Source of the DNA: Brevibacterium sp. S22
GTDB taxonomy: Bacteria; Actinomycetota; Actinomycetes; Actinomycetales; Brevibacteriaceae
Assembly: GCF_004745485.1 (NCBI RefSeq)
Contig: NZ_RHFG01000015.1
Coordinates: forward strand, 1 to 64,000
Reading direction: 5' to 3'
Length of the DNA stretch: 64,000 bases
Part shown: piece after piece, positions 1 through 10,894 of the stretch
Numbering within the stretch: the stretch's first letter is position 1
Layout of the letters: every line of letters begins with the position of its first letter
The notes under the pieces: model-generated
Told to the model about the DNA's origin: nothing
Seen by the model: only the letters and a program-made list of their open reading frames with translations
Databases searched by the model: none
Program-made: the position numbers and the translations under genes

Positions 1-328
1 GTTGCAGTATGAATCCCAGCAAGACAGCCAACCCCTCACAGGGGTGAGAAGGTTGACCAAAAAAAACGACCACACACCCACAACACCCACCACGATGAAT
101 GGTTCGGCGAAGAACCACCCACACAGGGTGAACCGGATGCCTGATCGTGTGATTGTCTCACCAGAAATATTAAATGTTCTGGCATCACAACTTGTTCAAA
201 CAAACACGCTATTGGATTCTCAAACCACAAACACACACCCATCACCACACCACACACAAGCAGGCGTGTTCACTGGGGGTATCAGCTTCTATGTGCACTT
301 TCCGTCTTGCGACTCGCTGTGCCAGCGG
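1..328 (-). other. probable rRNA operon leader (16S gene off the left edge)
   Basis: No convincing reading frame. The stretch is more A/T-rich than its surroundings. Read on the minus strand, 226-201 carries GGTTTGAGAATCCAATAGCG followed by a GT-rich run. This resembles the GTTTGAGAACT...AATAGTGTGTTTG box found in actinobacterial rRNA leaders and 16S-23S spacers, thought to be the antitermination (boxA-like) region. A short hairpin (CCCCTCACAGGGG) lies near 31-43. A promoter-like sequence sits just upstream at 335-363. I infer an rrn leader whose 16S gene begins beyond position 1; a 16S-23S spacer is the alternative. Confidence 0.5.
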
Positions 329-334
329 ATGTCT

Positions 335-363
335 ACTCTACATGGTTGTTCCGATCCGCGCAA
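335..363 (-). promoter_or_regulatory. candidate rRNA-type promoter reading leftward
   Basis: On the minus strand a -35 TTGCGC (363-358) and a -10 TAGAGT (340-335) are separated by exactly 17 bases, with a predicted start near 328. TAGAGT-like -10 boxes fit sigma-A promoters in actinobacteria. A weaker second candidate (TTGCAG, 17 bases, TATCGT) lies farther upstream around 442-470. The rest of 364-647, up to the SRAP gene, shows nothing I can name. Confidence 0.5.
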
Positions 364-647
364 CTCGAAGTTCATCTTCGGTTTGCTCGCATCGTCCCCG
401 ATCAGAGCGACTGTTGCCGTTCCTTGCGTCCTGGCAACCTGGACAACGATACACACATCTGCGGTCCCCTGCAAAACCACCTCGACAGCACACGCGCAGA
501 CTCCCGATATCTCAGGGCAGAACCACAGCCTCGGATCGCTCGGCCTCAGGTCCATGCGAGGTTGAAATCAGCACCGGAACAAACAATTCCGCGCCGAATC
601 TTCCCGAACACAGCTGCCTGAGGGTCAGGGGTGACCGGTGGAGTGAT

Positions 648-1340
648 CTACGCCACGGGTTCTGCGAGCTCCGGTGAATCGTTGCGGACGTTGCCCACTG
701 CTGTGCCCACCTTGTGCCGAGTGACGCTCGCAGGATCGACCTGGTCGAGAGTCGCCGCCAGCAATTCCGGCACATCGTTCGTCAGCACTCCCGGGTCGAT
801 CCAGTCACTGATCTGGTCGCGCCCGAGGAACACCGGCATCCGGTGGTGGACTTCGCTGAGGTGCCCTGCGGACTCCATGGTCAGTATTGTCGTGGAAACC
901 AGCCAGGTCTCATCCGGCTGCTTCCAGAACTCGAAGAGTCCGGCCATGAAGAGAGGGTCCTCACCAGCGGCGGTCATCATCCACGGCTGCTTGCCGTCCT
1001 CTCTGTTCTCCCATTCGTAGTAGGCCGGGATCGGCAGAGCGCAACGTCGGCGCCTGCTGGCCTGCCGGAACATCGGCTTCTCGAGCACGGTCTCGGAACG
1101 GGCATTGAATGCTTTGAAACCGATCTTTGGGTCTTTGGCCCAGGCCGGGACCAATCCCCAGGAGGCGGTTTCGAGCCGACGATGGAGCTGACCGTCCTCA
1201 TCAAGGCGTTCGACGACGATCGGCACGAATGACCCCGGAGGCACATTGAAGCGCGGCGCAAAGTCATAGGAGATGACATCCAACCGCAGCTCATCGGCGA
1301 GATCTGCCGGATCGAGAGACATATTGAGTCGACCGCACAT
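648..1340 (-). CDS. SOS response-associated peptidase (SRAP/HMCES/YedK family)
   Basis: A 230-aa member of the SRAP family, which forms a stable thiazolidine crosslink with abasic sites in single-stranded DNA and so shields them. The catalytic Cys2 directly follows Met1 (MCGRLN), which fixes the start. Other family residues are visible: N34 in RFNVPP, the NARSE motif at 79-83, E109 in YYEW and H166 in HHRMP. The length is usual for the family. It diverges from the MarR gene with only 34 bases between the two start codons, so the promoters overlap. No LexA box was recognised. Confidence 0.95.
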   Translation of the reverse strand: MCGRLNMSLDPADLADELRLDVISYDFAPRFNVPPGSFVPIVVERLDEDGQLHRRLETASWGLVPAWAKDPKIGFKAFNARSETVLEKPMFRQASRRRRCALPIPAYYEWENREDGKQPWMMTAAGEDPLFMAGLFEFWKQPDETWLVSTTILTMESAGHLSEVHHRMPVFLGRDQISDWIDPGVLTNDVPELLAATLDQVDPASVTRHKVGTAVGNVRNDSPELAEPVA

Positions 1341-1361
1341 GCGCCCATCTTCTCACTTCAC

Positions 1362-1367
1362 TACACT
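1362..1367 (+). promoter_or_regulatory. -10 box of a leaderless promoter for the MarR gene
   Basis: TACACT ends 7 bases before ATG 1375, which places transcription start at or next to the start codon. No Shine-Dalgarno is seen. No good -35 is visible at the expected distance. Confidence 0.5.
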
Positions 1368-1374
1368 GTCGACA

Positions 1375-1890
1375 ATGGCGGCAGAAGAGAATACAGGCAC
1401 CGGGTTCGACCCGATCGAAGAGTCCCGTCGGCAGTGGCTGGCCCACGGGTGGGACGACGCAGCCGACGGAATGACGACGGTGATCTCGGTGATGAGGATC
1501 CACCAGCTGTTCCTGGCTCGCGTCGACACGGCCCTCAAGCCCTTCGCACTGACGTTCTCGCGCTATGAAGTCCTCACCCTGCTGTCCTTCACCAGGGCCG
1601 GCACCCTGCCGATGTCGAAGATCTCGGCTCGCCTGCAGGTGCATGCGACGTCGACGACGAACTCGGTCGATCGGCTGGAGAAGGCCGGACTCGTTGCCAG
1701 GCGCAGCCATCCCGATGATCGCCGGACGACCTTAGTCGACCTCACGGATGCCGGACGCGAGCTCGCCACTCGAGCGACGACGGCACTCAACGACGAGGTC
1801 TTCTCCTCCTCCGACTTCGCCGGCATCGACCTCGACTCCCTCCTCCCCCACCTCGAAACGCTGCGCTCGGGCCTCGAAGCCGACAACTGA
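1375..1890 (+). CDS. MarR family transcriptional regulator
   Basis: A 171-aa winged-helix regulator. Helices around residues 55-100 (SRYEVLTLLSF, then SKISARLQVHATSTTNSVDR) form the helix-turn-helix. The wing carries the family signature HPDDRRTTLVDLT. I start it at ATG 1375 because a TACACT -10 box lies 7 bases upstream (leaderless) and the earlier in-frame starts would run into the divergent SRAP gene. It lies 196 bases upstream of the valine-catabolism operon, and a 20-bp palindrome fills part of that gap. Control of that operon is therefore a reasonable inference, but its ligand is unknown. Confidence 0.88.
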   Translation: MAAEENTGTGFDPIEESRRQWLAHGWDDAADGMTTVISVMRIHQLFLARVDTALKPFALTFSRYEVLTLLSFTRAGTLPMSKISARLQVHATSTTNSVDRLEKAGLVARRSHPDDRRTTLVDLTDAGRELATRATTALNDEVFSSSDFAGIDLDSLLPHLETLRSGLEADN

Positions 1891-2011
1891 GCCGGCTCGC
1901 CGCGGACGGCGTCGGCTGCGGCGGCGGAAACGAACACCGACGCTGACCCGGAGCCTGCTCCACTGCCCACCGCCGGCCGGCACACCGACGGTCGGCCGCC
2001 TCGGCGAGAAA

Positions 2012-2031
2012 TTAGTTGGATGTCCAAGTAA
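2012..2031. promoter_or_regulatory. palindromic operator upstream of the valine-degradation operon
   Basis: TTAGTTGGATGTCCAAGTAA is a near-perfect palindrome (8 of 9 arm positions match) with core TTGGATGTCCAA. TTGGAT could serve as the -35, with TATCGT at 2040-2045 as the -10 (18-base spacer). A bound regulator would then block RNA polymerase. The adjacent MarR protein is the obvious candidate. Confidence 0.55.
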
Positions 2032-2036
2032 TAAGG

Positions 2037-2066
2037 ACGTATCGTGGTGTCGATCACCAGATACGT
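2037..2066. promoter_or_regulatory. nested inverted repeat in the leader of the acyl-CoA dehydrogenase operon
   Basis: ACGTATC (2037-2043) pairs with GATACGT (2060-2066), and inside it GGTG pairs with CACC. It lies between the palindrome at 2012 and the Shine-Dalgarno (GGAGGA, about 2078). It could be a second operator or an RNA hairpin; the sequence does not decide. Confidence 0.4.
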
Positions 2067-2086
2067 GTCCGATTCTTGGAGGAACC

Positions 2087-3253
2087 ATGTCCCGCAGTAC
2101 AGCCGCTGCCCTACCTTTCGGTCTCACCGACGAACAGCAGACCGTCTCCGGGATGGTGCGCGAGTTCGCCGATACCGAGATCGCCCCGCACGCCCTCGAA
2201 TGGGACGCCGAGCACTTCTTCCCCGTCGATGTGATCAGGAAATCCGCCGACCTCGGGATGGGCGGAATCTACGTCAGCGAGGAAGCCGGCGGCACCGGAA
2301 TGGGCCGGATGGATGCCGCTCTCATCTTCGAAGCGATGTCGACCGGGTGCCCGTCCGTCGCCGCCTATATCTCCATCCACAACATGGTCGCGTGGATGAT
2401 CGACCAGTTCGGCAATGACGACCAGAAGGCGAAGTACCTCGAGAAGCTCGTCTCCATGGAGCACCTCGGCAGCTACTGCCTGACCGAACCCAATGCGGGC
2501 TCCGACGCCGCTGCACTGCGCACGTCCGCCCGCGAGGACGGTGATCACTATGTTCTCAACGGCGCCAAGCAATTCATCTCCGGCGCCGGCACGTCCGAGA
2601 CCTACCTCGTCATGGCACGTTCCGGACAGGAAGGTGCGCGCGGAATCTCCGCCTTCATCCTGGAGAAGGGCATGGAAGGCCTGAGCTTCGGCCCCGACGA
2701 GCAGAAGATGGGCTGGCGTGCCCAGCCGACCCGCCAGGTCATCATGGAAAACGTGCGTGTGCCCAAGGAGAACATGCTGGGCGAACCCGGCCAGGGCTTC
2801 AAAATCGCGATGTCCGGACTCGACGGCGGACGCCTCAACATCGGTGCCTGCTCGCTGGGCGGCGGACAGGCGGCGCTGGAGAAGGCCATCGTCTATATGG
2901 GCGAACGTCAGGCCTTCGGCAGCGAGCTCTCGGGATTCCAGGCGCTGCGCTTCGAGGTCGCTCAGATGCAGGCCGATCTCGAAGGCGCCAGGTCCCTGCT
3001 GTGGCGGGCGGCGAGTGCCTATGACGCAGGAGATCCGAACACCTCTCTGCTCTCGGCCATGGCCAAGCTCAAGGCCACCGACACCGGCTTCGACGTCGCG
3101 AACAGGGCACTCCAGTTGCACGGCGGCTACGGCTATCTGACAGAGTATGGAATTGAGAAGCTGGTTCGTGACCTGCGAGTCCACCAGATTCTGGAAGGCA
3201 CCAACGAAATCATGCGCGTGATCATCTCGCGCAAGAGCACAGGAGTGGGCTGA
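2087..3253 (+). CDS. acyl-CoA dehydrogenase, probably isobutyryl-CoA dehydrogenase
   Basis: A 388-aa flavin-dependent acyl-CoA dehydrogenase that would oxidise isobutyryl-CoA to methacrylyl-CoA in valine breakdown. Family landmarks are YCLTEPNAGSDA (FAD/substrate loop), QLHGGYGYLTEYG and the C-terminal RVHQILEGTNEIMRVIISR, which holds the catalytic Glu (about E370). The HQILEG-NE-MR-(L/I)ISR ending closely resembles ACAD8-type isobutyryl-CoA dehydrogenases. The start ATG 2087 follows GGAGGAACC. The frame stays open farther upstream, but that part does not look like the family. It is the first gene of a three-gene operon, one base before the next start. Confidence 0.9.
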   Translation: MSRSTAAALPFGLTDEQQTVSGMVREFADTEIAPHALEWDAEHFFPVDVIRKSADLGMGGIYVSEEAGGTGMGRMDAALIFEAMSTGCPSVAAYISIHNMVAWMIDQFGNDDQKAKYLEKLVSMEHLGSYCLTEPNAGSDAAALRTSAREDGDHYVLNGAKQFISGAGTSETYLVMARSGQEGARGISAFILEKGMEGLSFGPDEQKMGWRAQPTRQVIMENVRVPKENMLGEPGQGFKIAMSGLDGGRLNIGACSLGGGQAALEKAIVYMGERQAFGSELSGFQALRFEVAQMQADLEGARSLLWRAASAYDAGDPNTSLLSAMAKLKATDTGFDVANRALQLHGGYGYLTEYGIEKLVRDLRVHQILEGTNEIMRVIISRKSTGVG

Positions 3254-3254
3254 T

Positions 3255-4310
3255 ATGACAGAACCTTCGGCAGAGCAGGCGGACGCCTCCGTCATCACCT
3301 CGGTATCCAACGGGGTCGGCCGAATCGAACTCAACAGACCGAAGCTGATCAATGCGCTCAGCCAAGACATGGTCGCACGCATCGATGACGCCCTGAAGGC
3401 CTGGCGTGACGATGACGCGGTCAAGCTCGTCCTCGTCACCGGCCGCGGCGAACGCGGACTGTGCGCGGGCGGTGACATCAAGGCCGTGTACAACGACATC
3501 GTGGCCGGCAGCGACGAGAACGCGAAGTTCTGGAACCGCGAATACAAGATGAACCACGCGATCTCCGAGTTCCCCAAGCCCTACGTCGTGATCATGAATG
3601 GGATCACGATGGGCGGCGGAGTCGGCATCTCCGGACACGGCTCGCACCGCATCGTCACCGAGTCGACGAAAGTCGGGATGCCGGAGACCGGAATCGGGCT
3701 CTTCCCCGACGTCGGCGGCACCCACCTGCTGGCCAACAGTCCCGGAGAGCTCGGCACGCACCTCGCGCTCACCGGACAGCCCGTCGGTGCGGGCACCGCG
3801 ATCAGCCTCGGGCTCGCCGACCGCTTCGTCCCCGATGCGCAGATCCCCGATCTCATCGCCGACCTCACTGCCGGTGAGGATCTCGAGTCCGTCCTCGGCA
3901 GGTACACAGAAGAGGCTCCTGCCGATGATCTCGCCGAGGCGGCCGACTGGATCGATGCCTGCTACGTCGGCGATGACGCCGAGGCCATCGTCGCGGCTCT
4001 CGCCGCGCACGAGAACCCCGATGCTCAGGCCACAGCGGAGCTCATCGGAACGAAGGCCCCAACCTCGGTGAAGGTGACCCTGGCCGCGGTCCGCAAGGCC
4101 GCGTCCATGACCCTGGCCGAAGTCCTCGAACAGGACTATCGCGTCGCGGTCACCCTGACCGGACTGCCGGACCTCAAGGAAGGCATCCGCGCACAGGTCA
4201 TCGACAAGGACCGCAATCCGCAGTGGAACCCCGCCTCGCTGGCCGAGGTCAGCGACGAGCAGGTCCAGTCCATCCTCACCACCGATCACGAAGACAAGGT
4301 GTTCTCATGA
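3255..4310 (+). CDS. 3-hydroxyisobutyryl-CoA hydrolase (crotonase fold)
   Basis: A 351-aa crotonase-superfamily enzyme of HIBYL-CoA hydrolase type, which releases 3-hydroxyisobutyrate from its CoA ester in valine catabolism. The oxyanion-hole segments are [10 protein letters not shown] (about 69-77) and [12 protein letters not shown] (about 115-126). The hydrolase signature [13 protein letters not shown] carries E144 and D152, the general acid/base pair. The C-terminal [12 protein letters not shown] is also typical and longer than in hydratases. The start lies one base after the dehydrogenase stop, and its last four bases overlap the hydratase start, so the three proteins are probably translationally coupled. 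Confidence 0.92.
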   Translation: MTEPSAEQADASVITSVSNGVGRIELNRPKLINALSQDMVARIDDALKAWRDDDAVKLVLVTGRGERGLCAGGDIKAVYNDIVAGSDENAKFWNREYKMNHAISEFPKPYVVIMNGITMGGGVGISGHGSHRIVTESTKVGMPETGIGLFPDVGGTHLLANSPGELGTHLALTGQPVGAGTAISLGLADRFVPDAQIPDLIADLTAGEDLESVLGRYTEEAPADDLAEAADWIDACYVGDDAEAIVAALAAHENPDAQATAELIGTKAPTSVKVTLAAVRKAASMTLAEVLEQDYRVAVTLTGLPDLKEGIRAQVIDKDRNPQWNPASLAEVSDEQVQSILTTDHEDKVFS

Positions 4311-5083
4311 GCGAATTCGAAACCATCCTCACCGCCGTCGACTCCGGCGTCGCCACCATCACCCTCAACCGCCCCAAGGCGCTCAATGCCCTCAACCTGC
4401 AGGTGCTCACCGACATCACCGATGCCGCGACCGCCTTCGACGCAGATGACTCGGTCAAGGCGATCATCATCACCGGCAGCGACAAGGCCTTTGCCGCCGG
4501 CGCTGATATCAAGGAGATGTCGAGCCTCGACTTCGCCACCGCGTACAAGGCCGACTGGTTCGCCGGATGGACCCGGCTGACCGATGTGCGCAAACCGGTC
4601 ATCACCGCGGTGGGCGGCTTCGCTCTCGGCGGCGGCTGCGAGCTGGCGATGATGGGAGACATCCTCATCGCCTCGACGAAGGCGAAGTTCGGCCAGCCCG
4701 AGATCAACCTCGGCGTGCTGCCGGGTATGGGCGGATCACAGCGCCTGACCCGCGCGATCGGCAAGGCGAAGTCGATGGACATGTGCCTGACCGGGCGGAT
4801 GATGGGCGCTGAGGAGGCCGAACGCTCCGGTCTCGTCGCTCGGGTCGTCGAACCCGAGGAGCTCCTGACAACGGCCAACGAGATCGCGCAGACGATCGCG
4901 GGCAAGTCCCGAATCGCCTCGGCGATGGTCAAGGAAGCGGTGAACACCGCGTTCGAGACGACCCTGGAGCAGGGCCTGCGCTACGAGCGTCGCCTCTTCC
5001 ACTCCACCCTGGCCACCAACGATCAGACCGAGGGCATGGCCGCCTTCGTCGAGAAGCGGGACCCGAACTTCACGGATTCCTGA
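4307..5083 (+). CDS. enoyl-CoA hydratase (crotonase family)
   Basis: A 258-aa crotonase. It has both catalytic glutamates, in GGGCELAMM (E112) and [12 protein letters not shown] (E132), and the oxyanion-hole loops [11 protein letters not shown] and ALGGGCEL. These indicate hydration of a 2-enoyl-CoA. In this operon methacrylyl-CoA, the product of the upstream dehydrogenase, is a plausible substrate, although short-chain crotonases are often broad. The start ATG 4307 overlaps the preceding stop by four bases (ATGA). The operon ends at a strong hairpin at 5126-5162. Confidence 0.92.
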   Translation: MSEFETILTAVDSGVATITLNRPKALNALNLQVLTDITDAATAFDADDSVKAIIITGSDKAFAAGADIKEMSSLDFATAYKADWFAGWTRLTDVRKPVITAVGGFALGGGCELAMMGDILIASTKAKFGQPEINLGVLPGMGGSQRLTRAIGKAKSMDMCLTGRMMGAEEAERSGLVARVVEPEELLTTANEIAQTIAGKSRIASAMVKEAVNTAFETTLEQGLRYERRLFHSTLATNDQTEGMAAFVEKRDPNFTDS

Positions 5084-5125
5084 GTTCATCGCAGAGGCCA
5101 TTCGAGCCTCGGCCGTCTGCGAATA

Positions 5126-5162
5126 CAGCGGCGCAGACTCCATCGCGGAGTCTGCGCCGCTG
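5126..5162 (+). terminator. terminator of the valine-catabolism operon
   Basis: A perfect 16-bp stem (CAGCGGCGCAGACTCC with its complement) and a 5-base loop, followed by TCGTTTCT. It lies 43 bases after the enoyl-CoA hydratase stop. Confidence 0.8.
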
Positions 5163-5271
5163 TCGTTTCTGCGAAGAAAGGCAAGTACATCCGGCGCGGG
5201 GGCGAACTCGGCGATCAACTGAGGAATCAGCACCGGGAGACAGCACCGGACAATGTGCTGCATATCCCATT

Positions 5272-5288
5272 TAACAAACGTTCGGTTA
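5272..5288. promoter_or_regulatory. TetR-type palindrome over the -10 of the nitronate monooxygenase gene
   Basis: TAACAAACGTTCGGTTA has the form TAAC-N2-AACGTT-N2-TTA, an inverted repeat like TetR-family operators. It overlaps a -10 box TAGAGT (5287-5292). No TetR gene lies in this window, so the regulator would be encoded elsewhere. Confidence 0.45.
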
Positions 5289-5325
5289 GAGTGGGAATAT
5301 GCATTCATCATCGCAAGGAGGCACC

Positions 5326-6297
5326 GTGACAACTTTCACCGATCTGCTCTCCCAACTCCGCCTGCCCGTCGTCGGCTCCCCCATGTTCATCGCTTCGGGA
5401 CCCGAACTCGTCAAGGCTCAGTGCCAAGCCGGAATCGTCGGATCTTTCCCCTCGCTCAACGCCCGTCCTGCTTCGCAGCTGACCGACTGGCTCGATGAGA
5501 TCACCGAATCGAACGCAGCGCACACCGAGGCCGATCCTCAGCACCCTGCCGCGCCGTTCGCGGTCAACCTCATCGTCCACCGTTCGAACAACCGTCTCGA
5601 GGAGGACCTCGCCGAGGTGGTCCGCCACCAGGTGCCGATCGTCATCACCTCCCTCGGCGCCCGTGAAGAGGTCAACGAAGCCGTCCATTCCTACGGCGGC
5701 GTCGTCCTCCACGACGTCATCAACAACCGCTTCGCCAACAAGGCGGTCGAGAAGGGCGCCGACGGCGTCATCGCCGTGGCCGCCGGAGCCGGCGGCCACG
5801 CCGGAGCACAGTCGCCGTTCGCGCTCGTGCAGGAGATCCGTTCCTGGTTCGACGGCCCCCTGCTGCTGTCGGGCGCCATCGCGCACGGCCGTTCGATCCT
5901 CGCTGCTCTGGCTGCCGGTGCCGACCTCGCCTACGTCGGTTCGGCGTTCCTGTCCACCCCCGAGGCCAATGTCGTCGACGACTACCGGCAGATGATCGTC
6001 GAATCCGGTGCTGATGACGTCGTCTACTCGAACTACTTCACCGGGGTCAAGGGCAACTACCTGCGCGGGTCCATCGTCGCTTCGGGCCTCGACCCGGACG
6101 ATCTGCCCGATGCCGATCCGACGAAGATGGACTTCAGCTCCGCTCCGGGTTCGGATTCGAAGGCCTGGCGCGACATCTGGGGTTCGGGCCAAGGCATCGG
6201 TGCACTCGGCCAGCAGCGGACGACCGCTAAGCTCGTCGAGACCTTCGCCGTCCAGTACGAAGTGGCGCAGCAGGAGCTCAAAAGCCGCCTGGGCTGA
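5326..6297 (+). CDS. nitronate monooxygenase / 2-nitropropane dioxygenase-like flavoprotein
   Basis: A 323-aa FMN-binding TIM-barrel protein of the NMO/2-nitropropane dioxygenase family. These oxidise alkyl nitronates; some relatives are enoyl reductases. Visible segments are LPVVGSPMFIASGPELV at the N-terminus, GADGVIAVAAGAGGHAG (phosphate-binding glycine loop), GPLLLSGAIAHGRSI and GADLAYVGSAFLST. I place the start at GTG 5326 because AAGGAGG lies just upstream and the family N-terminus fits. An in-frame ATG at 5299 sits 6 bases after a TAGAGT -10 and could give a leaderless product nine residues longer. The gene is monocistronic and ends at a long palindrome. Confidence 0.85.
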   Translation: MTTFTDLLSQLRLPVVGSPMFIASGPELVKAQCQAGIVGSFPSLNARPASQLTDWLDEITESNAAHTEADPQHPAAPFAVNLIVHRSNNRLEEDLAEVVRHQVPIVITSLGAREEVNEAVHSYGGVVLHDVINNRFANKAVEKGADGVIAVAAGAGGHAGAQSPFALVQEIRSWFDGPLLLSGAIAHGRSILAALAAGADLAYVGSAFLSTPEANVVDDYRQMIVESGADDVVYSNYFTGVKGNYLRGSIVASGLDPDDLPDADPTKMDFSSAPGSDSKAWRDIWGSGQGIGALGQQRTTAKLVETFAVQYEVAQQELKSRLG

Positions 6298-6316
6298 GCC
6301 GACAAGACCACCTGGG

Positions 6317-6394
6317 CCCCTCAATTGCTACGTGACGGCGGCTCTGCAACCTGGCGCCAGGTTGCTGAGCCGCCGTCACGTAGCAATTGAGGGG
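6317..6394. repeat. 78-bp palindromic element between convergent genes, copy 1
   Basis: A near-perfect inverted repeat with arms of 39 bases and a single mismatch (T6345/T6366). Its core is CTACGTGACGGCGGCTC at 6328-6344, with CAACCTGGCGCCAGGTTG at the centre. It lies between two convergent genes and would act as a bidirectional terminator. The same element, with a changed but still paired stem, recurs at 12741-12798, so it is a dispersed palindrome family and not a one-off terminator. Confidence 0.85.
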
Positions 6395-6398
6395 CGGG

Positions 6399-7448
6399 TC
6401 AGATGGTCGAGATGATTCCACGTTCAGTCAGGCGGGAGGCCAGGCCCGCGCCGTCGGGAGCATAGATCCACGGCACGCCCTGGCCGCGACCATGACGTTT
6501 CGACCGACCGCCGGCCCACACCGCCTCGCCGACGGTGAGCTGCCGAATCGCGACAGCGGCGACATTCTTCGGATGGTTCTCGACAAACTCACCGTAGACT
6601 TCCTCGTCCTTCTGGCCGTCGTCACCGATGAGCAGCCACTTCATCCATGGGAATTCCCGGGACAGGCGCTCGAGCATGTTGCGTTTGTGTTCCTTGCCCG
6701 AGCGGAAGACGCGCGTCGTCGTCGGTCCCCAGTCCGTGAGCAGCAGAGGGCCCATCGGGTAGAGATTGCGGGAGAGGAACCGCTTGATGGTCAGCGCCGA
6801 GTTCCACGCACCCGTCGACAGATAGATCATCGGAGTGTCCGGGCGCATAAAGGTGATCCGGTCATAGAGCACGGCCATTCCCGCCACCGGAGACCTCGCA
6901 TGCTCGCTGAGGACGAAGGTGTTCCATGCGGCGAGGAAAGGCCGGGGCAGAGAGGTGACCATGACCGTGTCATCGATATCGGAGATGATGCCGAAGGTCG
7001 AGTCCTCTCCGATGATGCGCACCGCCGCAGAATCGACGAGCGAACCGTCCGTCCACAGTTCGATCTCCGTCTCTCCCGGTTCGAAGTCGCCGGGAATCAC
7101 GGTGTCGATGATGCCGCCGCGGTCGGAGGTCACCATATGCTCTTCGTCGTTGACGCGCACCCATGCGGTGTCATTGGGCAGGGGCACACTGACGAAGGAC
7201 TTCCACCCGCGAATGCTCGCGTGGACATCAGCGGCCGGCTGGCCGTTCGGAGTGAGCACCAGACGCCCAAGCACCCGAACCCAACCGGTCCCGCCGTACG
7301 TGTCGTAGGCGATGACGGTGCGATGGTAGGCGTGGTCGGTGGCCCGATTCTGGATCCACCCGTTGAACCGGTCCTCCACCCGCGCAGCGGTGTGGAGCAT
7401 ATCCGGTGTGAGGTTGAGCGGCCCCTCGTCGGGTTTCTTCTTCGCCAC
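6399..7448 (-). CDS. App1-type phosphatase domain protein (DUF2183)
   Basis: A 349-aa protein with the App1 phosphatidate phosphatase catalytic domain, a HAD-like fold. The motif SDIDDTVMVTS (D157, D159, D160) is the DxDxT nucleophile motif. YLSTGAWN supplies motif II, and LIGDDGQKDEEVY near residue 277 supplies the acidic metal site. The N-terminal 140 residues (RVLGRLVLTP, GWKSF) form the beta-rich domain usually found in bacterial members. The true substrate of bacterial versions is unsettled. The start is GTG, two bases after the trpS stop, so it is probably cotranscribed with trpS. No signal peptide is seen. Confidence 0.85.
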   Translation of the reverse strand: MAKKKPDEGPLNLTPDMLHTAARVEDRFNGWIQNRATDHAYHRTVIAYDTYGGTGWVRVLGRLVLTPNGQPAADVHASIRGWKSFVSVPLPNDTAWVRVNDEEHMVTSDRGGIIDTVIPGDFEPGETEIELWTDGSLVDSAAVRIIGEDSTFGIISDIDDTVMVTSLPRPFLAAWNTFVLSEHARSPVAGMAVLYDRITFMRPDTPMIYLSTGAWNSALTIKRFLSRNLYPMGPLLLTDWGPTTTRVFRSGKEHKRNMLERLSREFPWMKWLLIGDDGQKDEEVYGEFVENHPKNVAAVAIRQLTVGEAVWAGGRSKRHGRGQGVPWIYAPDGAGLASRLTERGIISTI

Positions 7449-7450
7449 GA

Positions 7451-8449
7451 TCAGATGAAGCCGATCTTGTCGTAGACCTCGCGCAGAGTCGCCTCGGCGA
7501 TGGCGCCGGCCTTCTCGGCCCCGCGATCGAGGATCGTCTGCAGCTGAGCCCGGTCTTCGAGGAGTTCCACCGTCCGCTCCCGCACGGGCGTCAGGGTCTC
7601 CACGGCCACCTCGGCGAGGTCGACCTTGAGATGTCCGTACATCTTCCCTTCGTATTCGGCGACGATGTCGTCGACCGGACGCGCGGTCAGGGATGAGTAG
7701 ATCGTCAGCAGGTTCGACACTCCCGGTTTGCTCTCCGGGTCGTAGGCGATCTGGGTGCCGTCGTCGGTCACGGCAGACTTGATCTTCTTCGTCAGCGCCT
7801 TCGCATCATCGAGGATGTCGATGCGGCCCTGCGGGCTCGGCTGGGATTTCGACATCTTCGCGCCCGGGTTCTGCAGGTCATAGATCTTCGCAGTCGCTCT
7901 GAGGATCTGGGCCTCGGGCACGGTGAAGGTCCTGCCGAAACGATAGTTGAAGCGTTCGGCAAGGTTGCGGGTCAGTTCGAGGTGCTGGCGCTGGTCCTCA
8001 CCGACGGGAACGAGCTGCGGGTTGTACAGAAGGATGTCCGCGGCCATCAGCGCCGGGTAGGTGAGCAGACCCAGGGACACATGCTCCTGCTTCGAGGACT
8101 TGTCCTTGAACTGAGTCATCCGGCTCGCCTCACCCATCGAGGTGGTGCATTCGAGGACCCAGGACAGCTGCGAATGGGCAGGCACCTGGGACTGGACGAA
8201 GATCGTCGACTTCTCCGGATCGAGGCCTGCGGCGATGAACTGCGCGGCCGTGCGCAGGGTGCGCTCCCGCAGCTCCGCAGGATCCTGCTCGACGGTGATC
8301 GCGTGCATGTTCGCGATGAAGTAGAAGGCGTCGTGCGACTCCTGGTGAGTCACGAACTGCTGCAGGGCTCCGATGTAGTTGCCGAGATGAAGGGAATCGG
8401 AGGTGGCTTGGATACCTGAGACAGTGCGCGGCTGTGAAGAGTTCGTCAT
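7451..8449 (-). CDS. trpS: tryptophan--tRNA ligase
   Basis: A 332-aa class I aminoacyl-tRNA synthetase that charges tRNA-Trp. The HIGH-type motif is HLGN (residues 21-24) in [12 protein letters not shown], and the KMSKS motif appears as GAKMSKSQ near residue 200. MHAITV and the [16 protein letters not shown] segment are characteristic of TrpS. The length is normal. There is no clear Shine-Dalgarno; CATCAT lies 6 bases before the ATG and may be a weak -10 of a leaderless start. The App1-domain gene follows after two bases. Confidence 0.97.
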   Translation of the reverse strand: MTNSSQPRTVSGIQATSDSLHLGNYIGALQQFVTHQESHDAFYFIANMHAITVEQDPAELRERTLRTAAQFIAAGLDPEKSTIFVQSQVPAHSQLSWVLECTTSMGEASRMTQFKDKSSKQEHVSLGLLTYPALMAADILLYNPQLVPVGEDQRQHLELTRNLAERFNYRFGRTFTVPEAQILRATAKIYDLQNPGAKMSKSQPSPQGRIDILDDAKALTKKIKSAVTDDGTQIAYDPESKPGVSNLLTIYSSLTARPVDDIVAEYEGKMYGHLKVDLAEVAVETLTPVRERTVELLEDRAQLQTILDRGAEKAGAIAEATLREVYDKIGFI

Positions 8450-8534
8450 AGTCCTATGATGCCATCTCCCCTGTCGGGGTCTGATCAGCCGTCCAGTCTG
8501 GTGCCAAGGCTCACGCAGACATGCGGACCAGCGG

Positions 8535-8540
8535 TATAGT
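8535..8540 (+). promoter_or_regulatory. candidate -10 box of the cstA promoter
   Basis: TATAGT in the 222-base gap before cstA. No good -35 stands at the expected distance, and the leader would be about 125 bases. A GTGA/TCAC pair just downstream has the wrong spacing (9, not 6) for a CRP/GlxR site. Confidence 0.35.
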
Positions 8541-8671
8541 GACGTAGCAGATCACATGATTCACCAAGGTGTCTCCCAGTCCTCGAACATCTCTCGAGCG
8601 GTGGCCAGCGACGGTCCGATCATGCTGAGCACTCAATAACCCTGATGCGTCATCTCTCAAGGAGGAGGACT

Positions 8672-10890
<2,219 letters not shown>

Positions 10891-10894
<4 letters not shown>

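Noticed and set aside
2-565. 187-codon plus-strand frame at the left edge
   Set aside because: Low-complexity Thr/His/Pro composition, no family, no Shine-Dalgarno, and it runs across the presumed rRNA leader and promoter on the other strand.
8536-8557. CRP/GlxR-like site before cstA (GTGA...TCAC)
   Set aside because: The half-sites are 9 bases apart instead of 6, so it does not fit the consensus.
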